Of a stretch of DNA of 10,182 nt, positions 1-6,078 are shown in pieces; positions within the stretch are counted from its first letter, which is position 1; each line of letters begins with the position of its first letter. Under the pieces are notes generated by a model. It searched no databases. It had not been told where the DNA came from and worked only from the letters and a program-made list of their open reading frames with translations. The position numbers and the translations under genes were made by a program. The DNA is from Sphingomonadales bacterium (lineage in GTDB: Bacteria; Pseudomonadota; Alphaproteobacteria; Sphingomonadales; Sphingomonadaceae), in assembly GCA_004292705.1 (NCBI GenBank), contig RDXA01000407.1, positions 1 to 10,182 on the forward strand, read 5' to 3'.

Positions 1-41
1 GCGGCGAGCATGGCAAGAAACGCCTCCGTCGCGGCGGACAT
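1..41 (-). CDS. N-terminus of probable XerC/XerD-type tyrosine recombinase (partial)
   Basis: Only the first 13 codons lie in the window; the gene runs off the left edge. The ATG (41-39) shares one base with the TAA stop of the upstream 641-residue gene, so the two are probably translationally coupled. The visible residues are MSAATEAFLAMLA, an alanine-rich amphipathic start that resembles the N-terminal core-binding helix of XerD-like site-specific recombinases, which resolve chromosome dimers at dif. It is known that xerD lies beside aroK in several sphingomonads, which supports the guess. No catalytic residue is visible, so the family call rests on a short stretch and on gene context. An unrelated coupled gene remains possible. 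Confidence 0.45.
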   Translation of the reverse strand, partial: MSAATEAFLAMLA

Positions 42-1966
42 TACCCGCGCGCCACCGCCTCGGCGGCGATCATGCGGGCCTCGGCGTCCAAGCCCACGCG
101 GGTCAAGGCGGCAGTGATGTGATAGAGGTGCAGCGGCGTCATCTGCGACCAACTGGTCCCCTGCATCCCCAGCCCGGCCAACAATACGACCAACGCCGGG
201 TTGCCCACCTCGGCCGCGCGCGCGATGGCGCGGCTCCAGCGCGTCTGGCGCGCAAGGTCGAAATCGAGATCGCCCGCCAGCGCCTCGGCATCGCCGCCGT
301 CCAGCCGACCGAGGCCCGCCAGACCTGCCACCAGAAAGGCAGACTTGCGCTGCGCCTGGCTCCTGTCCCCGCTGACGAAACTGTCGACCGCGCTCTGCCC
401 GACGGGGTTGCCGCGCGGTGCCGCAAGCGCGAGCAGCGCCCAGCCGAATGATCCTTCCTCGATCACACCAGCCCAGCGCGCCGCGTTGCGATCAAGCCCT
501 GCGGCAAGCATGGCCGCAATCAGTTCGCCCGCCGCATCCGCGTGGGCTTCATCCGCCGGAATCCGCGCTGCGGCGTAGGCGGTCAGCACCCGAGCCCCAT
601 AGCCGTCGCCCCCGCCAAGGGCCTCGCCCGCGGCCCACAACCGCTCCATCGCAGCGATCCGTGTGGCGGGTTCACTGGCGAGATAGGCTTCGCGCAACGC
701 GGCAGCGTGGGCCTGTGGATCGCCCTCGGCCGCTGAGTCGGCAAAAACCTCGGAATAGAGATCGACCATGGCGTCGGCCGAAAGGATTCCCTCGCGCGCG
801 GCACGCCCGGCGAAAGGCGCACGCTGGCGCGCCGGGAGCATAGGCAGCAGCGCACCCGCGCGCGCATAATAAGCACCGCCACGGTCTTTAAGGGCATTTT
901 TGAGCAAGCTTTCTGGCAGCGCTTCACCAAGCGCATTGGCGAGACCGAAGCGCCAGGGGTTAAGTTCCTCCACGCCTTGCCATTCGATCTGCACGGCACG
1001 CTGGCCACGTCCTGCCGCGCCGGCAAAGCGCCGCGCCAGCAGCACGTCGATGCGCGGTGCAACTCCGCGAAACAGCGCCCGGTCGAGCTGGGAGGCGGCA
1101 AGCGCGGTCTCGCCCGCATAGGCATTGCAAATCGCCTGCCACATCTGCCACTCGCCGTCCTGCCGCTGCGAGCCCTGAAGGCGCACCGCAGGGCAGGCTC
1201 CGGTGATGTCACCGCTCGCAAGGTAGGCATTCAGAGCTTCCTGGGTCAGCGCTGGCGACCAGTTGGCCGTGTCGATATCCTGCACCACGGCCCGGGCGAG
1301 CGCATATTCACCGATCCGGTTAAGCACACCGACGCGCAGCGCCGCGAACTCGATCGGGTCCATGCCGAGAGGCGCGGCAAGGCGACTGGCCAGCGCGCGG
1401 CGCAAGAGGATATGGCCCCAGCGCGAGACCATCGGCCCTTTCGTTCCATTCAGCACCGCGCGCACCAGCTTGTCCGACTGGGCCGAGAGCATCACCGGCG
1501 GCAAGCCACCCTCGTCGACTGCCAGCACACCGACCCGGGTCAGCGCCCGCTGTGCGCCCGGGGGAATGTCGGATTTGGGCTTCAACCCGAGCAATTGATC
1601 GAGTTCCTCTGTCGACATGTTCTCCAGCTGGGCGAGGCTCGGCAGTCGGGCGAGATCGTCACGGGTTATGCTCGGGAGCGGCGGCAGGGTGGATGGATCG
1701 ACCGGCACGCTTGGGAGTGGGGCAAGGCCGGACTGGGTGACCGGGGGCTGAGCCGTGCCGGGTACCGGAGCCGGTGCGGGCGCCTGACGGGGGCTCGCAC
1801 TCGGCCGGGGGGTGGGGGCTGGGGCGGGATCGTCAAAGCCCGGGGGAAGCAGCGATTCGGGCTTGCCCTGCGCGCCAGCCATTCCTGCAAGCCCGACGCC
1901 GCCGAGCGCGCCTGCCACTCCCAGCGCCAGAACGCTGGCAGCAAAACCGAAGCCTTTTGCGGTCAC
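41..1966 (-). CDS. Secreted proline-rich, alpha-helical protein of unknown function (641 aa)
   Basis: Function not recognised. The start is GTG (1966-1964), overlapping the TGA of the 66-residue gene in a GTGA junction, with GGAG eight bases upstream. Residues 1-33 look like a signal peptide: a Lys near the start, a Gly/Ala/Leu-rich hydrophobic stretch, and a possible cleavage after an AGAQG-like site. Residues about 40-105 are a low-complexity Pro/Ala/Ser linker with many AP and LPPLPS-type steps. From about 105 to the end the chain is Ala/Leu/Arg-rich and looks all-helical, like a tetratricopeptide or other helical solenoid, although I cannot define a repeat. C258 and C280 are close together and could form a disulfide. 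Inferred location: periplasm, or anchored by an uncleaved signal. It sits between a small membrane protein and a probable recombinase gene, divergent from aroK. Codon use looks like that of its neighbours. Confidence 0.8.
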   Translation of the reverse strand: MTAKGFGFAASVLALGVAGALGGVGLAGMAGAQGKPESLLPPGFDDPAPAPTPRPSASPRQAPAPAPVPGTAQPPVTQSGLAPLPSVPVDPSTLPPLPSITRDDLARLPSLAQLENMSTEELDQLLGLKPKSDIPPGAQRALTRVGVLAVDEGGLPPVMLSAQSDKLVRAVLNGTKGPMVSRWGHILLRRALASRLAAPLGMDPIEFAALRVGVLNRIGEYALARAVVQDIDTANWSPALTQEALNAYLASGDITGACPAVRLQGSQRQDGEWQMWQAICNAYAGETALAASQLDRALFRGVAPRIDVLLARRFAGAAGRGQRAVQIEWQGVEELNPWRFGLANALGEALPESLLKNALKDRGGAYYARAGALLPMLPARQRAPFAGRAAREGILSADAMVDLYSEVFADSAAEGDPQAHAAALREAYLASEPATRIAAMERLWAAGEALGGGDGYGARVLTAYAAARIPADEAHADAAGELIAAMLAAGLDRNAARWAGVIEEGSFGWALLALAAPRGNPVGQSAVDSFVSGDRSQAQRKSAFLVAGLAGLGRLDGGDAEALAGDLDFDLARQTRWSRAIARAAEVGNPALVVLLAGLGMQGTSWSQMTPLHLYHITAALTRVGLDAEARMIAAEAVARG

Positions 1967-2163
1967 TGCTCCTGCTCCGGCAGCGGGATGTCCTCGGCAA
2001 TCGGACGCAGCGGCTCCTCGCCCCCATCAAGCCATGCGAGCGCCAGCAACGCCCCTGCGACGAGAGCGGCGGCGGGCAACCATCCCTTACCTGCCACACG
2101 CTGCGGCGGTGACTCCGCCTGAGGGCGGTCATCGGAGAGAGGACGGGGGCGCTGGTTTGCCAT
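1963..2163 (-). CDS. Small single-pass membrane protein (66 aa), unknown function
   Basis: The 66-residue reading frame starts at ATG 2163-2161 and ends with a TGA that overlaps the GTG start of the following gene by 4 bp. Residues 1-26 are hydrophilic and rich in Arg, Pro and Gln. Residues about 28-45 (WLPAAALVAGALLALAWL) form one clear membrane segment. The short tail is acidic (GGEE, EDIPLPEQEQ). The basic N-terminus predicts an N-in, C-out orientation with the tail in the periplasm, where the downstream secreted 641-residue protein would also be. The overlap, shared strand and location suggest the two products work together, but that is inference. No family was recognised. Upstream AGGG is a weak ribosome binding site about 11 bases from the ATG. 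Confidence 0.7.
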   Translation of the reverse strand: MANQRPRPLSDDRPQAESPPQRVAGKGWLPAAALVAGALLALAWLDGGEEPLRPIAEDIPLPEQEQ

Positions 2164-2201
2164 ATTGCGCGTGCCCTAGCCCATCTATAGGCCTTGCGGC
2201 A
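2164..2201. promoter_or_regulatory. 38-bp divergent intergenic region between the 66-aa gene and aroK
   Basis: The two divergent start codons are only 38 bp apart, so promoters for both units must overlap this stretch or the beginning of the opposite gene. On the plus strand, TATAGG (2186-2191) could be a -10 box with TTGCGC (2165-2170) as an imperfect -35 at 15 bp. Transcription would then begin within a few bases of the aroK ATG, consistent with no Shine-Dalgarno before it. CTATAG (2185-2190) is self-complementary and could serve the minus strand too. These matches are weak. Confidence 0.25.
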
Positions 2202-2771
2202 ATGTCCGCCGCGCGCTCCTCCACTCCGCCAGCAGAGCTTGCCGCGCTCGCCGCGCGCGTCACCCGCCCCGTGGTGCTGGTGGGACTGATGGGCGTAGGC
2301 AAGACCACCGTCGGCCGGAAGTTGGCGGCCATGCTGGGTCGCGATTTCGTCGATGCCGACGAAGCCATCGTGGAAGCCGCACAGCGTTCGATCCCAGAAA
2401 TCTTCGAGACCTATGGTGAGGCCTATTTTCGGGACGGCGAGCGGCGCGTGATCGCCCGTCTGATCGAAGAAGGCCACGGGGTCATCGCCACTGGTGGCGG
2501 TGCCTTCATCGATCCTGCCACGCGCGCGACCGTGCTCGAAAAGGGGATAGCGGTGTGGATCGATTGCGATATCGATACGCTGGTTGAACGCACGTCGCGG
2601 CGCGGGAACCGCCCGTTGCTCAAGCAGGGAAACCCGCGCGAGATACTCACCCGGCTGGCGCATGAGCGGGCACCCTTCTATGCGCAGGCTCACATCCATA
2701 TCGTCAGCGAGATCGGCCCCCACGCCGACACCGCCCGCGCAATCATTGAGGCAATCGACCGATGGCTGTAA
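2202..2771 (+). CDS. aroK: Shikimate kinase
   Basis: Phosphorylates shikimate at the 3-hydroxyl with ATP, the fifth step of the cytoplasmic chorismate pathway. The 189-residue product has the full P-loop kinase layout: Walker A GLMGVGKTT (28-36), the shikimate-binding DADEA segment (51-55, Asp53 probably the substrate ligand), FRDGE with Arg77, the GGG glycine turn (98-100), the lid RGNRPLL (134-140), and ERAPFY with Arg156. The N-terminal 20 residues are a short extension compared with the E. coli enzyme, as in other alphaproteobacteria. ATG 2202 was chosen because upstream in-frame sequence is low-complexity shadow of the opposite gene. No Shine-Dalgarno is seen, so the mRNA may be nearly leaderless. 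Its last 10 bp overlap aroB. Confidence 0.95.
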   Translation: MSAARSSTPPAELAALAARVTRPVVLVGLMGVGKTTVGRKLAAMLGRDFVDADEAIVEAAQRSIPEIFETYGEAYFRDGERRVIARLIEEGHGVIATGGGAFIDPATRATVLEKGIAVWIDCDIDTLVERTSRRGNRPLLKQGNPREILTRLAHERAPFYAQAHIHIVSEIGPHADTARAIIEAIDRWL

Positions 2772-3880
2772 TTCCCGTTGCACTCGCCGGGCGTTCCTAT
2801 GACGTGGTGATTGAGGAAGGGCTGCTCGACCGGATTGCGGTGGCTGGCGCGCCTTTCATGGAGGGCTATGCCGGCGGACGGCGCGTTCCGTTTGTGGCTG
2901 ATACCAACACCCACAGGCTTTACGCAGCCGGGATCGAGACTGATCTAGGGCATCGCGGCTTCGCCGTGGAATGGTTTGTGGTTGAACCGGGCGAGGACGC
3001 CAAGACCTGGGGCGTATTGGAACGCCTGTGTGACTGGCTGCTGGCAATAGGCGTCACCCGCAAGGATCATGTTTTTGCGCTCGGCGGCGGGGTTGTCGGT
3101 GATCTGGTTGGCTTCGCCTGCGCAATTACCAAGCGCGGCTGTGGCTTTGTCCAGTTGCCGACGACATTGCTGGCGCAAGTCGATAGTTCGGTCGGTGGCA
3201 AGACCGCGATCAACACGGCTGCCGGCAAGAACCTGATCGGTGCCTTCCATCAGCCTTCGCTGGTGCTGATCGATCCCTTGGTGCTCAATTCGCTACCCGA
3301 TCGCGAAATGCGCGCCGGATTCGCCGAAGTGCTCAAATACGGTCTGCTTGGCGATGCGGGGTTCTTCGCGTGGCTTGAAGCACATGGCGACATAGTGCTG
3401 GCGCGAGACCCCGCCGCGCTTGAACACGCGATTGCCACCAGCATCGCGATGAAGGCCCGGATCGTCGCCGAAGACGAGCGCGAGACCGAGGACCGCCGCG
3501 CGCTGCTCAATCTCGGGCACACCTTTGGCCATGCACTGGAAGCCGAGACCGGCTTTTCCGACCGCCTGCTCCACGGTGAAGCGGTGGCTTTGGGCATGGT
3601 GCTGGCGGCACGCTACTCCGCCCGGCGCGGGGAGATTTCAACTGATGGCGCCGAACGGGCTGCGCGGGCCATTGCGGCAGCGGGTCTGCCAGCCAGCCTT
3701 ACCGCGCTCGGCCTCACCTGCAACGGCGCGGCCTTGGTAGATCACATGCGCCATGACAAGAAGGCGGAAGGCACCACCCTGCCCTTCCTGCTGCTGCGCC
3801 AGCTAGGCGAGGCCTATGTCGCCCGCGATGTCGACCTTGCCGATATAGCAGCGTTTCTTGATGAGGAACTCGAAGCATGA
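2762..3880 (+). CDS. aroB: 3-dehydroquinate synthase
   Basis: Converts DAHP to 3-dehydroquinate using NAD+ and a divalent metal, the second step of the shikimate pathway. The 372-residue length is normal. Visible motifs include the NAD-binding GGGVVGD (108-114), the PTTLLAQVDSSVGGKTAIN region (133-151), metal ligands Glu189 (in FAEVLKYG), His253 (NLGHTFGHA) and His271 (LHGEAV), and the late HDKK lysines (331-334). The ATG (2762) overlaps the end of aroK by 10 bp in another frame, and there is no clear ribosome binding site, which points to translational coupling. The AroK-AroB order is the common bacterial pair. Its TGA overlaps the next ATG in an ATGA junction. Confidence 0.96.
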   Translation: MAVIPVALAGRSYDVVIEEGLLDRIAVAGAPFMEGYAGGRRVPFVADTNTHRLYAAGIETDLGHRGFAVEWFVVEPGEDAKTWGVLERLCDWLLAIGVTRKDHVFALGGGVVGDLVGFACAITKRGCGFVQLPTTLLAQVDSSVGGKTAINTAAGKNLIGAFHQPSLVLIDPLVLNSLPDREMRAGFAEVLKYGLLGDAGFFAWLEAHGDIVLARDPAALEHAIATSIAMKARIVAEDERETEDRRALLNLGHTFGHALEAETGFSDRLLHGEAVALGMVLAARYSARRGEISTDGAERAARAIAAAGLPASLTALGLTCNGAALVDHMRHDKKAEGTTLPFLLLRQLGEAYVARDVDLADIAAFLDEELEA

Positions 3881-4647
3881 CCCGCTTCGTCGACCTGTCG
3901 ATCCCGATCACCAATGACGTGATTTCCGATCCCGAGGTGATGCGGCCCAAGGTCACCTACATGACCCACGAGACCACGTGGGAACAGATCGCGATGTTCT
4001 TCCCCGGCCTTCGCCGCGAAGACCTGCCCGATGGCGAAGGCTGGGCGGTCGAATTCGTCGAACTTTCCACCCACAACGGCACGCATATGGATGCGCCGTG
4101 GCATTACCACTCCACCACCGACAGCGGAGCGCGCCATGCCCCGAGCATCGACGAGGCCCCGCTCGATCGCTTCTTCCGCCCCGGCGTGAAGCTCGACTTT
4201 TCGCACCTTCCCCACGGCCATGTCGTCAGCGCCGCCGAGGTGCAGGCCGAGCTGGCGCGGATCGGCTATACTCTCGAACCGCTCGATATCGTGCTGGTGC
4301 AGTCGGGCGCAGTCTATGGCACGGACAATTTCACCGATCAGGGCGTCGGGCTCGGCGCGGAGGCGACGCTGTGGCTGACCGAGCAGGGCGTCGAGGTGGT
4401 CGGCACCGATGCGTGGAGCTGGGACGCGCCCTTCAGCCATACCGCCAGGCGCTGGGCCGAGACCCGAGATCCTTCGATCATCTGGGAAGGCCACAAGGCC
4501 GGGCGCATCCGCCCCTATTACCAGATCGAGAAGCTAGCGAACCTCGCCAGCCTTCCCCCGCACGGCTTCATGGTGAGCTGCTTTCCGGTGAAGATCGAGC
4601 GCGCCAGCGCAGGCTGGATCCGCGCCGTGGCGATCATCGGGGACTAG
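3877..4647 (+). CDS. Cyclase / kynurenine-formamidase-fold metal-dependent hydrolase
   Basis: Belongs to the cyclase family (PF04199), which includes KynB arylformamidase and isatin hydrolase. The family signature HxGTHxDxPxH is present as HNGTHMDAPWH (66-76), with His66, His70, Asp72 and His76 as probable Zn/Mn ligands. Other family-like pieces are DLSIPI at 6-11, VGTDAWSWD (175-183) and EGHKAG (205-210). The product is 256 residues, soluble, with no signal peptide. The ATG overlaps the aroB stop by 4 bp and has GAGGAA eight bases upstream. The substrate cannot be read from the sequence: KynB-type formylkynurenine hydrolysis is one option, but the bulkier motif context is closer to general cyclase-family proteins. 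Its place in an aromatic-amino-acid operon suggests an aromatic or cyclic-amide substrate, as inference only. Confidence 0.88.
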   Translation: MTRFVDLSIPITNDVISDPEVMRPKVTYMTHETTWEQIAMFFPGLRREDLPDGEGWAVEFVELSTHNGTHMDAPWHYHSTTDSGARHAPSIDEAPLDRFFRPGVKLDFSHLPHGHVVSAAEVQAELARIGYTLEPLDIVLVQSGAVYGTDNFTDQGVGLGAEATLWLTEQGVEVVGTDAWSWDAPFSHTARRWAETRDPSIIWEGHKAGRIRPYYQIEKLANLASLPPHGFMVSCFPVKIERASAGWIRAVAIIGD

Positions 4648-4649
4648 GC

Positions 4650-5108
4650 GTGCAGATCGGCCGCGCGGACCTTGCGGACCGCCAAGTGCAGGACCTGATC
4701 GCTTTCCACCAGCGCAGCATGGTCGAAGGCTCGCCTCCCGGACATAGCTTCGCGCTCGATCTGTCGGGATTGCAGGCGTCCGATGTGACCATGTGGGCGG
4801 CCTATTGCGGCGATCGGGTGGCAGCGATCGGTGCGATGAAGCGGCTCGACGACAAGCGCGGCGAGGTGAAGTCGATGCGTACCCATCCCGATTTCCTGCG
4901 GCAGGGGCTGGCGGCGGCGCTGCTGGATACGATCATCGATCATGCGAGGGCGCAGGGTCTGTCGGTCATCAGTCTCGAAACCGGCAGCGGCCCCTTGTTC
5001 GAACCGGCGCTGAGGCTCTACCGCAAGCGGGGCTTCGTCAATGGCGCGGCTTTTGGCGACTATGTTCTGACCGACTTCAACCAGTGCCTGCATCTGGCAC
5101 TGGACTAG
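4650..5108 (+). CDS. GNAT family N-acetyltransferase
   Basis: A 152-residue acetyl-CoA-dependent acetyltransferase. The core shows the strand VKSMRTHPDFLRQGLAAALL (73-92), whose RQGLAA turn is the pyrophosphate-binding motif A, followed by helix DTIIDHARAQG and the ISLETGSGPLFEPALRLY (107-124) and RKRGFV (125-130) segments of motif B. The end, FGDYVLTDFNQCLHLAL, is typical of a well-populated small-GNAT subfamily of unknown substrate. I chose GTG at 4650, two bases after the cyclase TAG, because GGGGA lies six bases upstream and the upstream frame is a shadow. It is the last gene of the aro operon; the acetyl acceptor is unknown. Its stop is 7 bp from the stop of the converging 93-residue gene. 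Confidence 0.88.
   Translation: MQIGRADLADRQVQDLIAFHQRSMVEGSPPGHSFALDLSGLQASDVTMWAAYCGDRVAAIGAMKRLDDKRGEVKSMRTHPDFLRQGLAAALLDTIIDHARAQGLSVISLETGSGPLFEPALRLYRKRGFVNGAAFGDYVLTDFNQCLHLALD
5081..5103. terminator. Candidate bidirectional terminator hairpin inside the 3' end of the GNAT gene
   Basis: CCAGTGCC (5081-5088) and GGCACTGG (5096-5103) form a perfect 8-bp stem with a 7-base loop. It lies just before the GNAT stop and about 13 bp past the end of the converging 93-residue gene, so it can fold in either transcript. There is no run of T on either side, so it is not a classic intrinsic terminator. It may be a weak or Rho-assisted end, or a chance palindrome in conserved coding sequence. Confidence 0.35.
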
Positions 5109-5115
5109 CCCGGTT

Positions 5116-5397
5116 TCAGGCGAACGGACGGCTCGGCAGTTTGGCGACATTGTCGCCGGGTTCACCTTGCCGTGCAGCCTTCATTGCAGCCTCTTCCTCG
5201 AGCATCTTGTCATGCTCGGCGAACAGCCGCTCGATTTCAGTGCGGCGTTCGAGCAGCATGTAGGCGATCCCCGGTGCAAGGCTCTCGCCCTCGCCGATCT
5301 GGCCGAGCAGGCCTGCCAGATCGCTCACCGTCGCATCGCGCGCCGTCTTGAAGAAGTTGCCCTTCCGGTCGAAAAACCCGGTTCCGGTATGTGCCAT
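5116..5397 (-). CDS. Conserved-looking small cytoplasmic protein (93 aa), unknown function
   Basis: Function not recognised. The ATG at 5397 was chosen over an upstream in-frame ATG at 5472 because a near-perfect GGAGGA lies at 5406-5411, seven or eight bases before it, and the extra 25 residues look like translated leader. The protein has no signal or membrane segment. Residues 1-20 contain GTGFFDRKGNFFK, an aromatic/glycine motif; 22-45 a short helix-turn (VSDLAGLLGQIGEGESLAPG); and 46-77 a charged helix rich in Glu, Lys and Arg (LLERRTEIERLF, EHDKMLEEEAAMKAA) that could form a coiled coil. The tail is polar. It has its own leader of up to 265 bp and is probably expressed as a single gene, since the upstream gene ends far away. 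The strong ribosome binding site suggests high expression. Confidence 0.75.
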   Translation of the reverse strand: MAHTGTGFFDRKGNFFKTARDATVSDLAGLLGQIGEGESLAPGIAYMLLERRTEIERLFAEHDKMLEEEAAMKAARQGEPGDNVAKLPSRPFA

Positions 5398-5515
5398 GAT
5401 CAAATCCTCCCACAGAGATTCAATCCGCAGGCGCGGGGAATACCGCGACTCGGCAATTAGGGATTCTGTCACACACGGATTTGTAGGAAAGGGCAGGCCC
5501 GAAAATTGTGCGGGA

Positions 5516-5608
5516 AATCATCAATCTGGCGCAAATCTACTACATGACGCGCAGGATGATTGCTGCGCAGCGCAGCAATCAATCACCTTGTCGCAAATCT
5601 CGCGCAGG
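5516..5608. repeat. Imperfect direct repeat flanking the palindrome
   Basis: Two copies of a composite unit are visible. Each begins with AATCA (5516-5520; 5577-5581), contains the exact 9-mer CGCAAATCT (5530-5538; 5592-5600) and ends with the exact 8-mer CGCGCAGG (5548-5555; 5601-5608). The spacing inside the units differs: nine bases separate the last two blocks in the first copy, none in the second. The palindrome lies between and overlaps the beginning of the second copy. Confidence 0.5.
5557..5581. promoter_or_regulatory. Perfect 25-bp palindrome, possible operator or structured RNA element
   Basis: Arms TGATTGCTGCGC (5557-5568) and GCGCAGCAATCA (5570-5581) are exact reverse complements around a single central A. 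A one-base centre suits a dimeric DNA-binding protein better than an RNA loop, although as RNA the inner pairs could open to give a loop. There is no adjacent T-run, so it does not look like an intrinsic terminator. It is 160 bp upstream of the 93-residue gene and about 80 bp past the SUOX-fold gene. The binding factor is unknown. Confidence 0.5.
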
Positions 5609-5662
5609 CACCTCGCCGGTCAATTCGCAGATTGCGAGCGCCGGACCGAAGTCAGCAGAGGC

Positions 5663-6073
5663 CTAACGCACCTCTGCCAGCCGCACACTCACGACCTGCC
5701 GAACCGACCGCGCACCCCGCGTTTCGCCGGCCACAGCGAGCCGGAACGGACCGTCCTCTTCGGTCAGCGCGGCGCCGTTGCAGCGATCCGCCAGCACCAC
5801 CTCAGCCTTGCCCAGCAAAGGATCGAGCTCGCCCAGGCTGAGAGCAACCCGGTATCGATCACGCGCTTCGACAACGACCGTCATCATCAGCGCAGACCCG
5901 CGCATGTCCCCGCGCGAGGGCGCACCCAGTTTCGCCATCACATCGGCGAGCAGCGGCCCGGTACAGACCTGCGTCTCCCCATGCTGGGTCAGTGTCACCT
6001 CATGTGTCGGCAAGCCAGCGATCAGCGCTGGTTCAATCGGCACAGCCATATTCAAGGCGAGGGCTTCAAGCAT
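5663..6073 (-). CDS. Small SUOX-fold (oxidoreductase molybdopterin-binding domain-like) protein
   Basis: The 136-residue product resembles the short molybdopterin-dependent-oxidoreductase-domain proteins of proteobacteria. Typical pieces are EVTLTQHGE (25-33), TGPLLADVMAKLGAP (38-52), YRVALSLGELDP (74-85), VVLADRCNGAALTEEDGPFRL (92-112; ADR and GP-RL conserved) and GARSVRQVVSVRL near the end. Such proteins usually carry a signal peptide, but this one starts directly at the domain with no hydrophobic leader, so it should be cytoplasmic unless exported with a partner. The short form lacks the part of the fold holding the molybdenum-ligating cysteine of sulfite oxidases; C37 and C98 are the only cysteines, and cofactor binding is uncertain. 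ATG 6073 lies 5 bp after the pccA stop, with only a weak ribosome binding site; M9 is an alternative start. Confidence 0.72.
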   Translation of the reverse strand: MLEALALNMAVPIEPALIAGLPTHEVTLTQHGETQVCTGPLLADVMAKLGAPSRGDMRGSALMMTVVVEARDRYRVALSLGELDPLLGKAEVVLADRCNGAALTEEDGPFRLAVAGETRGARSVRQVVSVRLAEVR

Positions 6074-6078
6074 CTGGC

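Larger units (their letters stand above)
5398..5662. other. 265-bp non-coding gap with palindrome and direct repeat
   Basis: No plausible gene is seen here on either strand. It separates the end of the SUOX-fold gene from the start of the 93-residue gene, both on the minus strand, and is less GC-rich than the surrounding genes. It should hold the promoter and leader of the 93-residue gene, though no convincing -35/-10 pair could be placed. A small stem with arms CGCGG and CCGCG (5432-5447) lies near the gene. The palindrome and repeat are listed separately. Confidence 0.6.

Noticed and set aside
977..2122. Plus-strand open frame of 381 codons antisense to the 641-residue gene
   Set aside because: Low-complexity Arg/Gly/Ser product with no motif; the minus-strand frame has a signal peptide, coupling and a ribosome binding site.
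1812..2201. Upstream in-frame extension of aroK
   Set aside because: The extra residues are antisense to the two minus-strand genes and are not part of any shikimate kinase; ATG 2202 fits the family.
3978..4649. Upstream extension of the GNAT frame inside the cyclase gene
   Set aside because: Arg/Pro-rich shadow sequence; GTG 4650 with GGGGA upstream gives a GNAT of normal length.
5398..5472. Longer start (118 residues) for the 93-residue protein
   Set aside because: The near-perfect GGAGGA sits inside this extension at correct distance from ATG 5397.
5563..5575. PhaR-type operator (CTGC-N3/4-GCAG) in the palindrome
   Set aside because: Half-sites occur with zero or five bases between them, not three or four, and no phasin or PHA gene is in the window.
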